Source: Pseudomonas cyclaminis (GTDB lineage: Bacteria; Pseudomonadota; Gammaproteobacteria; Pseudomonadales; Pseudomonadaceae). Taken from it: DNA of 64,000 bases. The notes under the pieces are model-generated. The model did not search any database, was not told the DNA's origin, and saw only the letters and a program-made list of their open reading frames with translations. The stretch is taken from NCBI RefSeq assembly GCF_015163715.1, contig NZ_JADDUM010000027.1, positions 34,343 to 98,342 on the forward strand, given 5' to 3'. Within the stretch, counting starts at the first letter, position 1. Each line of letters begins with the position of its first letter. Below, in pieces: positions 1 to 7,284 of the stretch. The position numbers were made by a program, and so were the translations under genes.

Positions 1-562
1 AGTTGCTTTCGGAAAGAAGTAATAAGTCCCCGAGCTTGTTTTTTACATCGGTATTTGGGAAGTACGCTTCGTATGATTTAATTAGCTCTTTGGTGTCCCC
101 TTTTTTTATTTCTTTTTTTAAGTGGATTCGATTTTCCATTCCCCACCAGCTTAGACATAGCGAATCTAATTCATTTAAACTCTGTTCGGCATGTGTGTAG
201 TCGCTTGAAAGTAGTGAAGTGTTATATGTGTCGCGTAATGCTATAAATGACTTTAATATGTTGGCGGAATGTATCAATAATCCTGTGATCCAATAGATCC
301 CGTTTCTTTTGCTTAAATGTTTGCTTGTGCTGTAAGTGTTGTAATAGTTTTTTTTGTGATATATGGGCACTAATGCCCGAGGCAAAAATTTATTTGATGC
401 TAGCTGGTGTATTAGCTCTGCATTATTTTCGGCGTCGAGTTCTCCCAGCAAACTCAGTATTTTGTCTACTGGGTCGGAGTTATGACCTGCTATGTAGATT
501 TTAGGGTCTATAGACCTTTTCTTATTTTTTTTGAGTCCTTTCTTGGAAGGTTTATTAGCCAC
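1..562 (-). CDS. Partial hypothetical protein, island cargo (runs off left edge)
   Basis: The minus strand is open from a GTG at 562-560 to the left edge, at least 187 codons. A GGAG ribosome-binding site lies 8 nt before the GTG, which makes this start convincing. The N-terminus is strongly basic (starts VANKPSKKGLKKNKKRS). The middle has a moderately hydrophobic stretch around GIYWITGLLIHSANI, too polar to call a membrane helix with certainty. The rest is rich in Asn, Lys, Ser and Leu. Base composition is clearly more AT-rich than the chromosome genes to the right, as expected for horizontally acquired cargo. I do not recognise a family. It lies on the distal side of the integrase-primase element, where such elements often carry defence or fitness genes, but nothing here shows a function. 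Confidence 0.6.
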   Translation of the reverse strand, partial: MANKPSKKGLKKNKKRSIDPKIYIAGHNSDPVDKILSLLGELDAENNAELIHQLASNKFLPRALVPIYHKKNYYNTYSTSKHLSKRNGIYWITGLLIHSANILKSFIALRDTYNTSLLSSDYTHAEQSLNELDSLCLSWWGMENRIHLKKEIKKGDTKELIKSYEAYFPNTDVKNKLGDLLLLSESN

Positions 563-622
563 TAATTATGCTCCATTTAATAGGCTCGATATTAAGCTTT
601 CGCTTCCATTTTTTCACAATCG

Positions 623-1084
623 GTGAGGAAGAGTAATTGTGAAATATTTGAGCGGAGCAAACCGCTAAAAATGATCCAGAATTCACATTGGCCGGTTTCT
701 GCGATTCTATTTCTGCTCATGGGTATCTGTCGACCTCCTGATGCAATTTTGCTGGGGCCTCCAAGGAACGTGCTGCCCAGCCATCTGGAGAACGGTACCT
801 ATCTATCAATTATGCATGGCGACACGGCTGCCAGGCGAATGCGACCGGCAAGGTACTACTATCCATTATCCATGTTTAGCTGGTTGCTGGAGTGTTTGCA
901 GGCGATGGAAGAATCTTTTTGCGTTCACATCCCGTTGATGGTCATTCCTAACGTCACTGGGGAAGGAGCTTACGGCGCTCCGATCATTTTGACTCGATGC
1001 CCCAGAAACATCCCCTTTGGTAGGCGGCTTCTGGGGCGTCGAGATGTAGCATTTGAACTATGTGCTATGCAGCGTAGAGGATAG
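623..1084 (+). CDS. Doubtful small ORF, 153 codons
   Basis: An open frame from GTG 623 to TAG, about 153 residues, lies between two minus-strand genes. The first third is hydrophobic (around WPVSAILFLLMGI) and the rest is Arg- and Pro-rich. There is no convincing ribosome-binding site. Codon choice resembles neither the island genes nor the chromosome, and I recognise no domain. It may be non-coding sequence or the decayed remnant of a gene. If it is not a gene, 563-1192 is a 630-base stretch in which I see nothing else. Confidence 0.2.
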   Translation: MRKSNCEIFERSKPLKMIQNSHWPVSAILFLLMGICRPPDAILLGPPRNVLPSHLENGTYLSIMHGDTAARRMRPARYYYPLSMFSWLLECLQAMEESFCVHIPLMVIPNVTGEGAYGAPIILTRCPRNIPFGRRLLGRRDVAFELCAMQRRG

Positions 1085-1192
1085 GGTTGTGATGCATTTT
1101 GCGATCTTCACCTATGTATATTTTTCCTATTTTAGGAATGCTGGCTTTTGAAAAGAAGGAGGAAATTATTTCGAAATTACGCTGATTTGGTT

Positions 1193-2050
1193 TCAAGTGG
1201 TGAGTAGGTCTTTCAGGGAGATGTCACGAGCGACCGCTGTCAAATCGGAGTGTTCGAGTCTCGAATGGAAAGGGCCAAAGCGAGGCACTTCGAGTCTGGA
1301 CAAAACATCTCCCATTCCGCCTTTTTGGTAGCTGACGGCCAGAATCCTTGCGCCTACAGCGAGTAGTTGCTCTGTCGCCGCATTCCACTCCTCATCCAAT
1401 TCAAACCCAACCGCGTTTAATGCTGCTGCCTTGGCTTCATCTCTACATTGGCGGGCATTACTGATTTGGGCCTCAAGGGTATCAAGCTCGACTTGCAAAG
1501 CGCTGACTATCAGGTCTTGCCTTCTGACCTGCTCGTCCGTTGTTGCCAGCTGTTTAGCGGCTTTTTGCATGTCACTGCTTGCTGATTTTTCCCCCTCGCT
1601 GTCGCCCCTTGCTAGGCATTTTGCGTAGGACGTCGCCGCGTCACGCTCAGCTTGTTGCGCCTTTTCCAGGGCTTGATCGGCATCTGATTGAATTGTCTGA
1701 AATCGCTCGTTCAGGTGCGATTTTTTCCGTTCAAGCACTTCGACTTCAGCGGTTGCATCGTTCATCGCTTGAATAGCGTCAGCTTTGATCTGATCAATTT
1801 TTTCCAGCCTCTCTAGGTGTTGAAGCCTGTGATCAATTAATGCCAGCTCACCGGGAATCGCATCTATCCGGGCCTTGACGCTTGATAATTTTTCCATAGC
1901 TTCGCGGCTTTCACGGCTTCCAATTACGTTGCCATTCGCACTGAATCCGCTGGGTGCATTGCGCCATTCGGCCTCCATTTGTGGCAGGCTTTCTTCCAGT
2001 GTTTCCAGTTCTTGAATCAAGGCGGCTTGTTGCTGTTTTAGCTGGTTCAT
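1193..2050 (-). CDS. Coiled-coil hypothetical protein, island cargo
   Basis: A 285-residue protein with a good ribosome-binding site (AGGAACGCAAC before the ATG). Residues 1-30 and roughly 60-210 are long Glu/Gln/Lys/Ala-rich segments with heptad-like spacing and almost no aromatic residues, typical of extended coiled coils. The last 70 residues (from about GFELDEEWNAATEQLL) look more globular. There is no signal peptide or membrane segment. It starts 91 bases after the primase stop on the same strand, so it could be the last gene of the primase transcript or separate cargo. Long coiled coils occur in SMC-like and phage structural proteins, but no Walker motif or other signature is present, so no function is proposed. 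Confidence 0.7.
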   Translation of the reverse strand: MNQLKQQQAALIQELETLEESLPQMEAEWRNAPSGFSANGNVIGSRESREAMEKLSSVKARIDAIPGELALIDHRLQHLERLEKIDQIKADAIQAMNDATAEVEVLERKKSHLNERFQTIQSDADQALEKAQQAERDAATSYAKCLARGDSEGEKSASSDMQKAAKQLATTDEQVRRQDLIVSALQVELDTLEAQISNARQCRDEAKAAALNAVGFELDEEWNAATEQLLAVGARILAVSYQKGGMGDVLSRLEVPRFGPFHSRLEHSDLTAVARDISLKDLLTT

Positions 2051-2141
2051 GTTGCGTTCCTAAAGACGAAAGGTTGATTGGTTCTTTTTCGTTGGCGGGC
2101 CAGGCCAAGGTGAGCCTGCATTCCTCATGGCGGGGCCGTTG

Positions 2142-5030
2142 TTAGGCCGCCTGAGCGCTTTGATCACCTTGTTCTGGCACTGCCACAACCACATAGCAGC
2201 GCTGCAAGCCCAGTCCCGGTAGTCGCACAGCGGTCGAGGCTTTGCCATCCTTTCCCGGCTCTAAAACGCCTTGTCGCAGGAGCTCTTTGTTAACCGCACT
2301 CAGGTTCATGCCTCGGAAGATTTCGGAGCGCCATGCTTCCGGCAGCACGTAGTAGGTGTTGGTGGTGTGCAGGGCATCGCCCATGCCGTGTTCCATAGTC
2401 TTGCGAAAGCCCAACCGATCAATTGTGCGTGGGCCGTGCTCATCGATCTTGGCGGCGGCAGATTCCCAGCGGGTAAAGCGGCTTTCTCCAAAGCGCTCGA
2501 TGACCTGTCTCAGTCGCGCCAAAATCGCATCGCCCTCGAAATTACCGGCGCCGCCGCGTTCGGCCAGCCACGCATGCAAACACACCCGTGCGGCGGTCGT
2601 GGCTGTGCCGTCCGGCCAGCCGGTCACGCCGAAAGCGGTGGCCAACTCCCCGGCCGCTGCTGCGAGGCCGAAACGAAGGGCTGCACGCTGGGCCTGACCA
2701 CTGGCTGAGGCGGGCAGGTTTTGGGTGATGAACTGCTCCACCGTGCGGCGAACGATCACCGACCACCTGAGCATTTCTCCAGGCGCACACAGCGCGTGCA
2801 GGAAGGCGGTGAGGGGTGTGCCGTAGTATTTGGCGACACGGGCCTTGAGCGCATCAGAGAGGGCGGCAGCATCCTCAAAACCATTCAGCACATCGAACAT
2901 GCCGAGGCCCTTGCTAGCATCCGCTGGCACCGCAAGCATGCGAACCTCCATGCCCGCTTTCAGCTCCTTATTGGCGTCTGCCATGTGCTGTGCCAACGTC
3001 TTCTCGCCCGTCGAGAGAAACAGCAAGCGCCACTCCTGCACCTGTCGGCCTGCTTGTCCTCGATCATTCGCCCGAGCCTTGCCGGTACCGTTGCCGAGCA
3101 TGTACACCGTCTCGCCAATAATGCGTGGGTCGCACATGCCGATTTCATCTAGGACCAGTAGGCCGTCTGAGTGTGCGGCGGCGATGGACTCCAGGGCGTT
3201 ATCTGTAGAGCGCCACGAACGCACCAAACGCGGCCCGCCATAAACCGATGCAGCAACTTGCAGGTGGGTGGTCTTACCTCCGGAACTGTCGCCGTAGAGG
3301 TGGAAGCCGCCCGATTCATGCCCAAGCATGTTCAGCAGAGGCCCCGCAAAGGCCACAGAGACGACAAACGCCAAGCGGTGATTACCAACGCACAGCGCAC
3401 CGATTTGCTGTTGCCATTGCTCAAGAGAGCCCGCCTCGCTGATCGGAGGCAGCTGCGCACCGGCCTCATAAAAATGCAGGTGCTCGGCGTGCGAGCCGAT
3501 CTGTTGTTCGGGTAAAAGGAAGGCGTTGTCGTGCCAGCCCAAACGCGTCACCAAGCGGGCGCGCAGGGCACTGTCGAAGCCGCCGAGATAGCTTTGTAGG
3601 TCATTGCGTGCGTTGCGCCCTGATCGGCTTCCGGCAAGGCGCAGGCCCATGTCCACCAGCGGTCCGAGTACATCTTTGCCGAAGTCGCCGGTCATGGTTC
3701 GGGCCGGAATGTTCCAGCGTTTTTTGGCGCCGTCTGGGTCGTCGAATTCGACCAACAAGCCCCAGTTGTGGCCCTTGTCGTCGCGAGTGCGAGCGATGAT
3801 TTCGAGAGGCGAACACACGGGACGCGCCTCGCCATCATCGCCGGAATAAAACACCCCTTCAGGCGTCAGGCGAAAGCCGCCCGGCAACAGGTCATTTTTC
3901 GATTTTGCAGGACGTTTGGCGGGCGCCTTGGTCTTCGGTTGTTGAGGTTGAGTGGGCTCAGCGGCGCTGCCGAAAAACTTGCCGTTGCGCACCAGCTCTG
4001 CGACGTGGCCAGCGGTCCAGCCTTTGGCTAACGCGTCCGCTGCATCATCGCCGTTCGCCCATTTTCCACCGTTGACGAGCATCGGCTTGCCACCTTTGCT
4101 GCTTGGCTTGAACTTGAACACGTCGAGCGAGATTCCTTGCACTGAAGCGGCGCCCAGCTCAATCAGCTTGAGCTCGATGGCGTCCATGCAGGTCTTGCCG
4201 CTGGCATCGTTGTCCGGCCATAGCATCACAGTGCGCCCTTTGAGTGGCGTCAGGTCGGCCTTGTGCCAAGAGTTGGAGCCGTTCGGCCAGCAGGTGGCGA
4301 CGTAGTCCGGCATCAGCTCAGCAGCGGCATCAGCTGCTTTCTCTCCCTCACACAACACCACGGGCGCATCGGCGCGCTGTGCCAGCTCATCCAGGCGCAG
4401 CAAAGGCCGAGGTTCCGGCAACCCTTGCCAGCGCCATTGTGTGGTTTGCCCATCGGAGCGCTTGCACCAGGTCAGCGGCGCAAAGACCTTTCGCGGTTTG
4501 CCGTCTGCATCGGGGCCCAAGTCGAAGCGATACAGCGCCATGACCGGCTGGCCCTGGGCATCACGATAGATCCACGCCTTGGACGGAACTCCGTGTTGCC
4601 GGTGTTTGGCAGGGCACTTGTTCATGGCCTCGGCCGGGATCGGTTGAATCGCGATCCACTCCGGCGTTGCGCTCCTGGCTGGTGTGCTTTTGGTGGTTGC
4701 AGATCCTGCGGAAACGCTGAGCAGATCTGCCAGTTTTTTACAGGCCTCAACGTCCGTGCCGCCGTCGATGTAACGCACCAGGTCGATCAGGTCGCCGCCC
4801 TTATCGCCGGTGGCAAAATCCGCCCAGGTGCCTTTGCTCAAATTGACCTTGAGTGAGCCCGCACGTTTGTCCGTGCGCGTCGGGTTCGGTGCGGTGTATT
4901 CCTTGCCGCCGTCGACGCGTTTGCCATTTGGGAGCCAGTGAGAAAGCACGCGGTCTATATTCTTCAAGGCTGCGCTTTTTACGTCGGCAAAGCTCGGACG
5001 TTTTGAGGTGTTGCCGGTGCGTTGAGTCAT
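2142..5030 (-). CDS. TOPRIM/DUF927 primase-helicase of the integrated element
   Basis: A 962-residue replication protein of the type carried by P4-like satellites and integrative elements. It is expected to prime and unwind element DNA. The N-terminal 100 residues resemble the primase zinc/CHC2-adjacent region (WADFATGDKGGDLIDLV, about 69-85). A TOPRIM fold follows, with the acidic motif CEGEK (about 227-231) and the metal-binding WPDND (about 271-275). A Pro/Lys linker (about 358-380) leads to a DUF927 domain with Walker A GDSSGGKTT (about 580-588) and Walker B-like LLVLDEIG (about 624-631). Its ATG overlaps the stop of the upstream DUF3077 gene (ATGA), so translation is coupled. Length and domain order are normal for the family. 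Confidence 0.9.
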   Translation of the reverse strand: MTQRTGNTSKRPSFADVKSAALKNIDRVLSHWLPNGKRVDGGKEYTAPNPTRTDKRAGSLKVNLSKGTWADFATGDKGGDLIDLVRYIDGGTDVEACKKLADLLSVSAGSATTKSTPARSATPEWIAIQPIPAEAMNKCPAKHRQHGVPSKAWIYRDAQGQPVMALYRFDLGPDADGKPRKVFAPLTWCKRSDGQTTQWRWQGLPEPRPLLRLDELAQRADAPVVLCEGEKAADAAAELMPDYVATCWPNGSNSWHKADLTPLKGRTVMLWPDNDASGKTCMDAIELKLIELGAASVQGISLDVFKFKPSSKGGKPMLVNGGKWANGDDAADALAKGWTAGHVAELVRNGKFFGSAAEPTQPQQPKTKAPAKRPAKSKNDLLPGGFRLTPEGVFYSGDDGEARPVCSPLEIIARTRDDKGHNWGLLVEFDDPDGAKKRWNIPARTMTGDFGKDVLGPLVDMGLRLAGSRSGRNARNDLQSYLGGFDSALRARLVTRLGWHDNAFLLPEQQIGSHAEHLHFYEAGAQLPPISEAGSLEQWQQQIGALCVGNHRLAFVVSVAFAGPLLNMLGHESGGFHLYGDSSGGKTTHLQVAASVYGGPRLVRSWRSTDNALESIAAAHSDGLLVLDEIGMCDPRIIGETVYMLGNGTGKARANDRGQAGRQVQEWRLLFLSTGEKTLAQHMADANKELKAGMEVRMLAVPADASKGLGMFDVLNGFEDAAALSDALKARVAKYYGTPLTAFLHALCAPGEMLRWSVIVRRTVEQFITQNLPASASGQAQRAALRFGLAAAAGELATAFGVTGWPDGTATTAARVCLHAWLAERGGAGNFEGDAILARLRQVIERFGESRFTRWESAAAKIDEHGPRTIDRLGFRKTMEHGMGDALHTTNTYYVLPEAWRSEIFRGMNLSAVNKELLRQGVLEPGKDGKASTAVRLPGLGLQRCYVVVAVPEQGDQSAQAA

Positions 5031-5299
5031 GGGGCGGTCCTCGACTCAAGCAACGCCTCGTTCACGTCATCGATCAGCGCTTTGGCCATCTCGCCGAGGT
5101 AGAACGCAGGCCAACTAAAACACTCGCCCGCATCGCTGATGGCGGCGTCGAGGATCAGTTGATTGGCGTGGTGCAGAATTTGGGAGACGGCTTCAAGTGC
5201 GTCTTCCAGCGGGATACCGGCATTCACCCGAAACAGGTTTTGGCCGTTACCGTTGGCAGGGGAGAACTCGGAGCGTCCACGCGTGCTGGAATGGGTCAC
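5027..5299 (-). CDS. DUF3077 domain protein
   Basis: A 90-residue protein starting at GTG 5299, which overlaps the stop of the preceding gene as GTGA. The core FRVNAGIPLEDALEAVSQIL followed by WPAFYLGEMAKALIDDVNEAL is the pattern of DUF3077, a small family frequent in Pseudomonas prophages and satellites. The function is unknown. The alternating amphipathic helices suggest a small helical protein, perhaps a regulator or partner of the replication protein encoded immediately downstream. There is no signal peptide. Family assignment is good; the role is inference from position only. Confidence 0.8.
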   Translation of the reverse strand: MTHSSTRGRSEFSPANGNGQNLFRVNAGIPLEDALEAVSQILHHANQLILDAAISDAGECFSWPAFYLGEMAKALIDDVNEALLESRTAP

Positions 5300-5580
5300 A
5301 GCGCACCGCCTTTCTGGCCCATCGGCACAGAGGAGGCATCACCGTACATTGTGAGTGTTTTGATCAAACCCAAGGTGCCGCGCACGTCCCAAATAACAGA
5401 CGACAGCACGCGGTTGGAAAGCAGGGGTTTATCGCCGTCTAAGTGATCCTCCAACAGCATGAGCACTGAGTCAGCACGGTCGAGCGCACAGGTTATGGCG
5501 TCGATAGGCAGACCGGCTTCGGCGTCTTGGCTGACGCAGAGTAAGTCCTCGGGTAGTGCAAAGCCTGGGAGCATGCTCAT
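5296..5580 (-). CDS. Small hypothetical protein in the primase operon
   Basis: A 94-residue acidic protein starting at ATG 5580 that overlaps the stop of the gene before it (ATGA) and runs into the DUF3077 start. The middle (around AITCALDRADSVLMLLEDHL and SSVIWDVRGTLGLIKTL) looks helical. The layout resembles the DUF3077-like and 'DUF-helical' proteins of Pseudomonas phages, but I cannot assign a family. Coupled start and stop codons on both sides support it as a real member of the operon. No catalytic or DNA-binding motif is visible. Confidence 0.7.
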   Translation of the reverse strand: MSMLPGFALPEDLLCVSQDAEAGLPIDAITCALDRADSVLMLLEDHLDGDKPLLSNRVLSSVIWDVRGTLGLIKTLTMYGDASSVPMGQKGGAL

Positions 5581-5735
5581 TGGGCACCCCCTGCGGCTTC
5601 CAAGGCTCTCGCTTTGGACATATGGGCGTTGTAACGGGAGAGGCGTGTAGCGAGGCTGGAGTTGGCGTGTAAAGCGGCGAGAGCCATTGCTCGATGAGCA
5701 GCGGCGCGAATTTTGGACGGATTAAGGGCGTGCAT
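5577..5735 (-). CDS. Small basic protein (52 aa), strong ribosome-binding site
   Basis: A short gene from ATG 5735 with a strong AGGAG 8 nt upstream. The product is Ala/Arg-rich (MHALNPSKIRAAAHRAMALA at its start) and largely helical, with small hydrophobic residues between basic ones. The stop overlaps the next ATG. The same frame stays open upstream to 6062, so this could instead be the C-terminal part of a longer Ash-like product (next entry). The well-placed ribosome-binding site argues that the internal start is used. Confidence 0.6.
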   Translation of the reverse strand: MHALNPSKIRAAAHRAMALAALHANSSLATRLSRYNAHMSKARALEAAGGAQ

Positions 5736-6062
5736 GTGGTGAGCTCCTACTTTCAGACTGGAGCCGCCACCGTCCTTCCTACGGGATTGGGTGGCAGCTG
5801 TGCACGGGGTAGGAATACCGGGATAGTAGGCACCCGGCCAGGCCGAAGCCTGCCCGCACACAGCCGCCATAACACGTAACTGCGGACGAAAAAAAACGCC
5901 GGCAGTTGTGATCTGGGCGCTGATGCGCCTACTAATTCTCGGGTTCCTACGCCCGGTCGCTGAATTTGCAGCGACGCGGAGAGAGTAGCGTCCGTTTTTT
6001 GAAAGTGCAACTGTGCTGAATGCTTGCGGATTTTTTCGATGCAACATAAATTGCTTAGGCAT
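5577..6062 (-). CDS. Ash/Icd-like region, in-frame with the 52-aa protein
   Basis: A 161-codon frame from ATG 6062, preceded by GAGG 9 nt upstream. Residues about 33-95 (SATGRRNPRIS, then VFFRPQLRVMAAVCGQASAW, then YYPGIPTPC) match, from memory, the pattern of the Ash/Icd-like family found upstream of the primase operon in P4-type satellites: a GxRNP motif, a short F-F segment, Cys-Gly-Gln, and a Trp-Pro or Trp-x-Gly turn. In P4 this area also encodes the immunity RNA, so conservation may reflect RNA structure as well as protein. It occupies the same place here, between the regulator genes and the primase genes. No enzymatic motif is present. Confidence 0.45.
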   Translation of the reverse strand: MPKQFMLHRKNPQAFSTVALSKNGRYSLRVAANSATGRRNPRISRRISAQITTAGVFFRPQLRVMAAVCGQASAWPGAYYPGIPTPCTAATQSRRKDGGGSSLKVGAHHMHALNPSKIRAAAHRAMALAALHANSSLATRLSRYNAHMSKARALEAAGGAQ

Positions 6063-6075
6063 ACAGATTTACCTC

Positions 6076-6103
6076 AACGCCTCCGGTTGCCCCCGGGGGC
6101 GTT
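6076..6103. other. GC-rich hairpin between element genes
   Basis: AACGCC-T-CCGG pairs with CCGG-GG-GCGTT around a short loop. On the minus strand it lies just after the stop of the 101-aa gene and just before the GAGG of the Ash-like frame. It could limit read-through or occlude that ribosome-binding site. On the plus strand a TTTT follows, so it could also terminate a plus-strand RNA. Function is inferred from position. Confidence 0.4.
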
Positions 6104-6109
6104 TTCATT

Positions 6110-6415
6110 TCAGGCATGGGCTTCCCAGCGCAAGGACAGAAGGGGCAGGAAGTTGGCTTCGAGGCAAGATCGTGCATCTTCGTAAGCGTCGATTTGTTGG
6201 CCTTCGTCCGCGATCACGGCACGCGGGGCTTCGCTAGGAATGGAGAGCGCGCACCAAGTGCCGTCTGCCCATCGCATGACGACAATTACTCGATTCAGGC
6301 GTTTTTGTTGCGTTCTGTGACGCTCAAATCGTTGCATCCAGTGCGATGAGAAACCCACTTTTCTGAGTACAGAAAAGGGCTGCAAGATTGCCTTGTTAGG
6401 GATGCGGTTCGTCAT
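6110..6415 (-). CDS. Hypothetical protein downstream of AlpA-like gene
   Basis: A 101-residue basic protein. The start at ATG 6415 overlaps the AlpA-like stop (ATGA) and is preferred over upstream starts inside that gene. The sequence from about residue 1 (MTNRIPNKAILQPFSVLRKV) to the middle (RVIVVMRWADGTWCALSIPSEAPRAVI) suggests a compact alpha/beta fold with several Trp residues. No family is recognised. Coupling to the regulator upstream suggests it belongs to the element's early operon. Confidence 0.65.
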   Translation of the reverse strand: MTNRIPNKAILQPFSVLRKVGFSSHWMQRFERHRTQQKRLNRVIVVMRWADGTWCALSIPSEAPRAVIADEGQQIDAYEDARSCLEANFLPLLSLRWEAHA

Positions 6416-6729
6416 GCCGCCACCCTGTCTCGAGCTGCGATTCGTGCACGCGTCCAATCTAAAACTTCAGCCAGTACCCATGCGACGGGAGCGCTACGGG
6501 CGCTACTACCGCTTAGTTTTACTGGAAGTGGGAAGCCGCTATCCGCTTGCTGCATAAGTTTGTAAATCGTTGGACGTGCTAACCCGACTATGCCCATTAC
6601 TTCCGGCATACGGATCAGAATCGCTGAAGGATCTGCAGCAGGATGACTGGTTCGCTTGGCGCTCAGATCGCTCGTTTCGTAAGAGCGGATTTCGGTGGGA
6701 TTTGCGTACTTTCGGGTATGGTCTTTCAT
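6412..6729 (-). CDS. AlpA-family DNA-binding regulator of the element
   Basis: A 105-residue protein. Residues about 39-95 form the AlpA/MerR-like winged helix: RMPEVMGIVGLARPTIYKLM, then GFPLPVKL, then VAWVLAEVLDWTRARIA. AlpA proteins in P4-like elements activate element genes or excision. The N-terminal 38 residues are polar and probably disordered. It is the first gene of a minus-strand operon that continues through overlapping starts to the primase. An inverted repeat covers the leader and ribosome-binding site (6735-6758), so autoregulation or RNA-level control is possible. Family assignment is firm; the exact target is not visible. Confidence 0.88.
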   Translation of the reverse strand: MKDHTRKYANPTEIRSYETSDLSAKRTSHPAADPSAILIRMPEVMGIVGLARPTIYKLMQQADSGFPLPVKLSGSSARSAPVAWVLAEVLDWTRARIAARDRVAA

Positions 6730-6734
6730 GGATA

Positions 6735-6758
6735 ACCCCTGGTTATGGATACAGGGGT
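6735..6758. promoter_or_regulatory. Inverted repeat over the alpA-like leader
   Basis: ACCCCTG (6735-6741) and CAGGGGT (6752-6758) form a perfect 7-bp inverted repeat with a 10-nt centre. It is directly upstream of the alpA-like ATG at 6729, and the AGGGG it contains is the likely ribosome-binding site. It could be a repressor operator or a leader hairpin that hides the ribosome-binding site. Confidence 0.4.
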
Positions 6759-6826
6759 ATCTATCTATACATTTATCTAGACGAAGAAAACCACTTTTCC
6801 CCTAGACCGATCAATGTGTAGTCAAT

Positions 6827-7126
6827 ATGGGGGCAACGCAGGGTGAACGCGGCGGTTTAGTAATTGCGCAGCTAGCACTGGTCGATCAGGTGGCAGGCGT
6901 CAGCGACCTGTCCACGGCAGAGATCATAGAGCGGTTGCGCTGAGAGAGATTTGAGCAGGCCGCTGCTTGGCGCCGAATGCAATACGTTTTGGCGATCAGT
7001 CATTGCCAAGTGCCTCAGGCGCTGTTTAACAGAAAGTCCCACGCCCTGCGCTTGAAGGGCGGAGCCAGCGAAGGTCGCTTGGTAGGCTCGGGCGAAAAAC
7101 GCCTGCCCGCAGCACCTGAGCGCTGA
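6827..7126 (+). pseudogene. Possible small gene interrupted by one TGA
   Basis: A 100-codon frame begins at ATG 6827 and ends at TGA 7124-7126. One in-frame TGA at 6941-6943 breaks it after a segment ending in TAEIIERLR; the frame then continues with ERFEQAAAWRRMQYVLAI. The stretch around the stop reads like one amphipathic helix, which suggests a nonsense mutation in a formerly intact small protein rather than chance. No ribosome-binding site is obvious and no family is recognised. If it is not a gene, 6759-7130 holds nothing else that I can name. Confidence 0.3.
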
Positions 7127-7132
7127 CTTTTG

Positions 7133-7255
7133 CGTTACACGTTGGGGTAGCGTTACATCGGATGTACGCTATGTCGCTCAACTGTGTAACGGGCGTGAAA
7201 GCCAATGAATCCGGGCACTTGACGAGTGGCGTTACACGAGTAACACGCGTTACAC
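7133..7255. repeat. Cluster of CGTTACAC repeats (iteron-like)
   Basis: CGTTACAC occurs at 7133-7140, 7230-7237 and 7248-7255, as CGTTACAT at 7151-7158, and inverted as GTGTAACG at 7184-7191; a partial GTAACAC lies at 7240-7246. The right part is framed by an inverted repeat, GAATCCGG at 7207-7214 and CCGGATTC at 7256-7263. The cluster lies just downstream of the integrase gene. Such clusters serve as replication iterons, integrase arm-binding sites or operators; the sequence alone does not decide. Confidence 0.55.
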
Positions 7256-7284
7256 CGGATTCAGAGGGGGCAGGGTAAGTGCCC

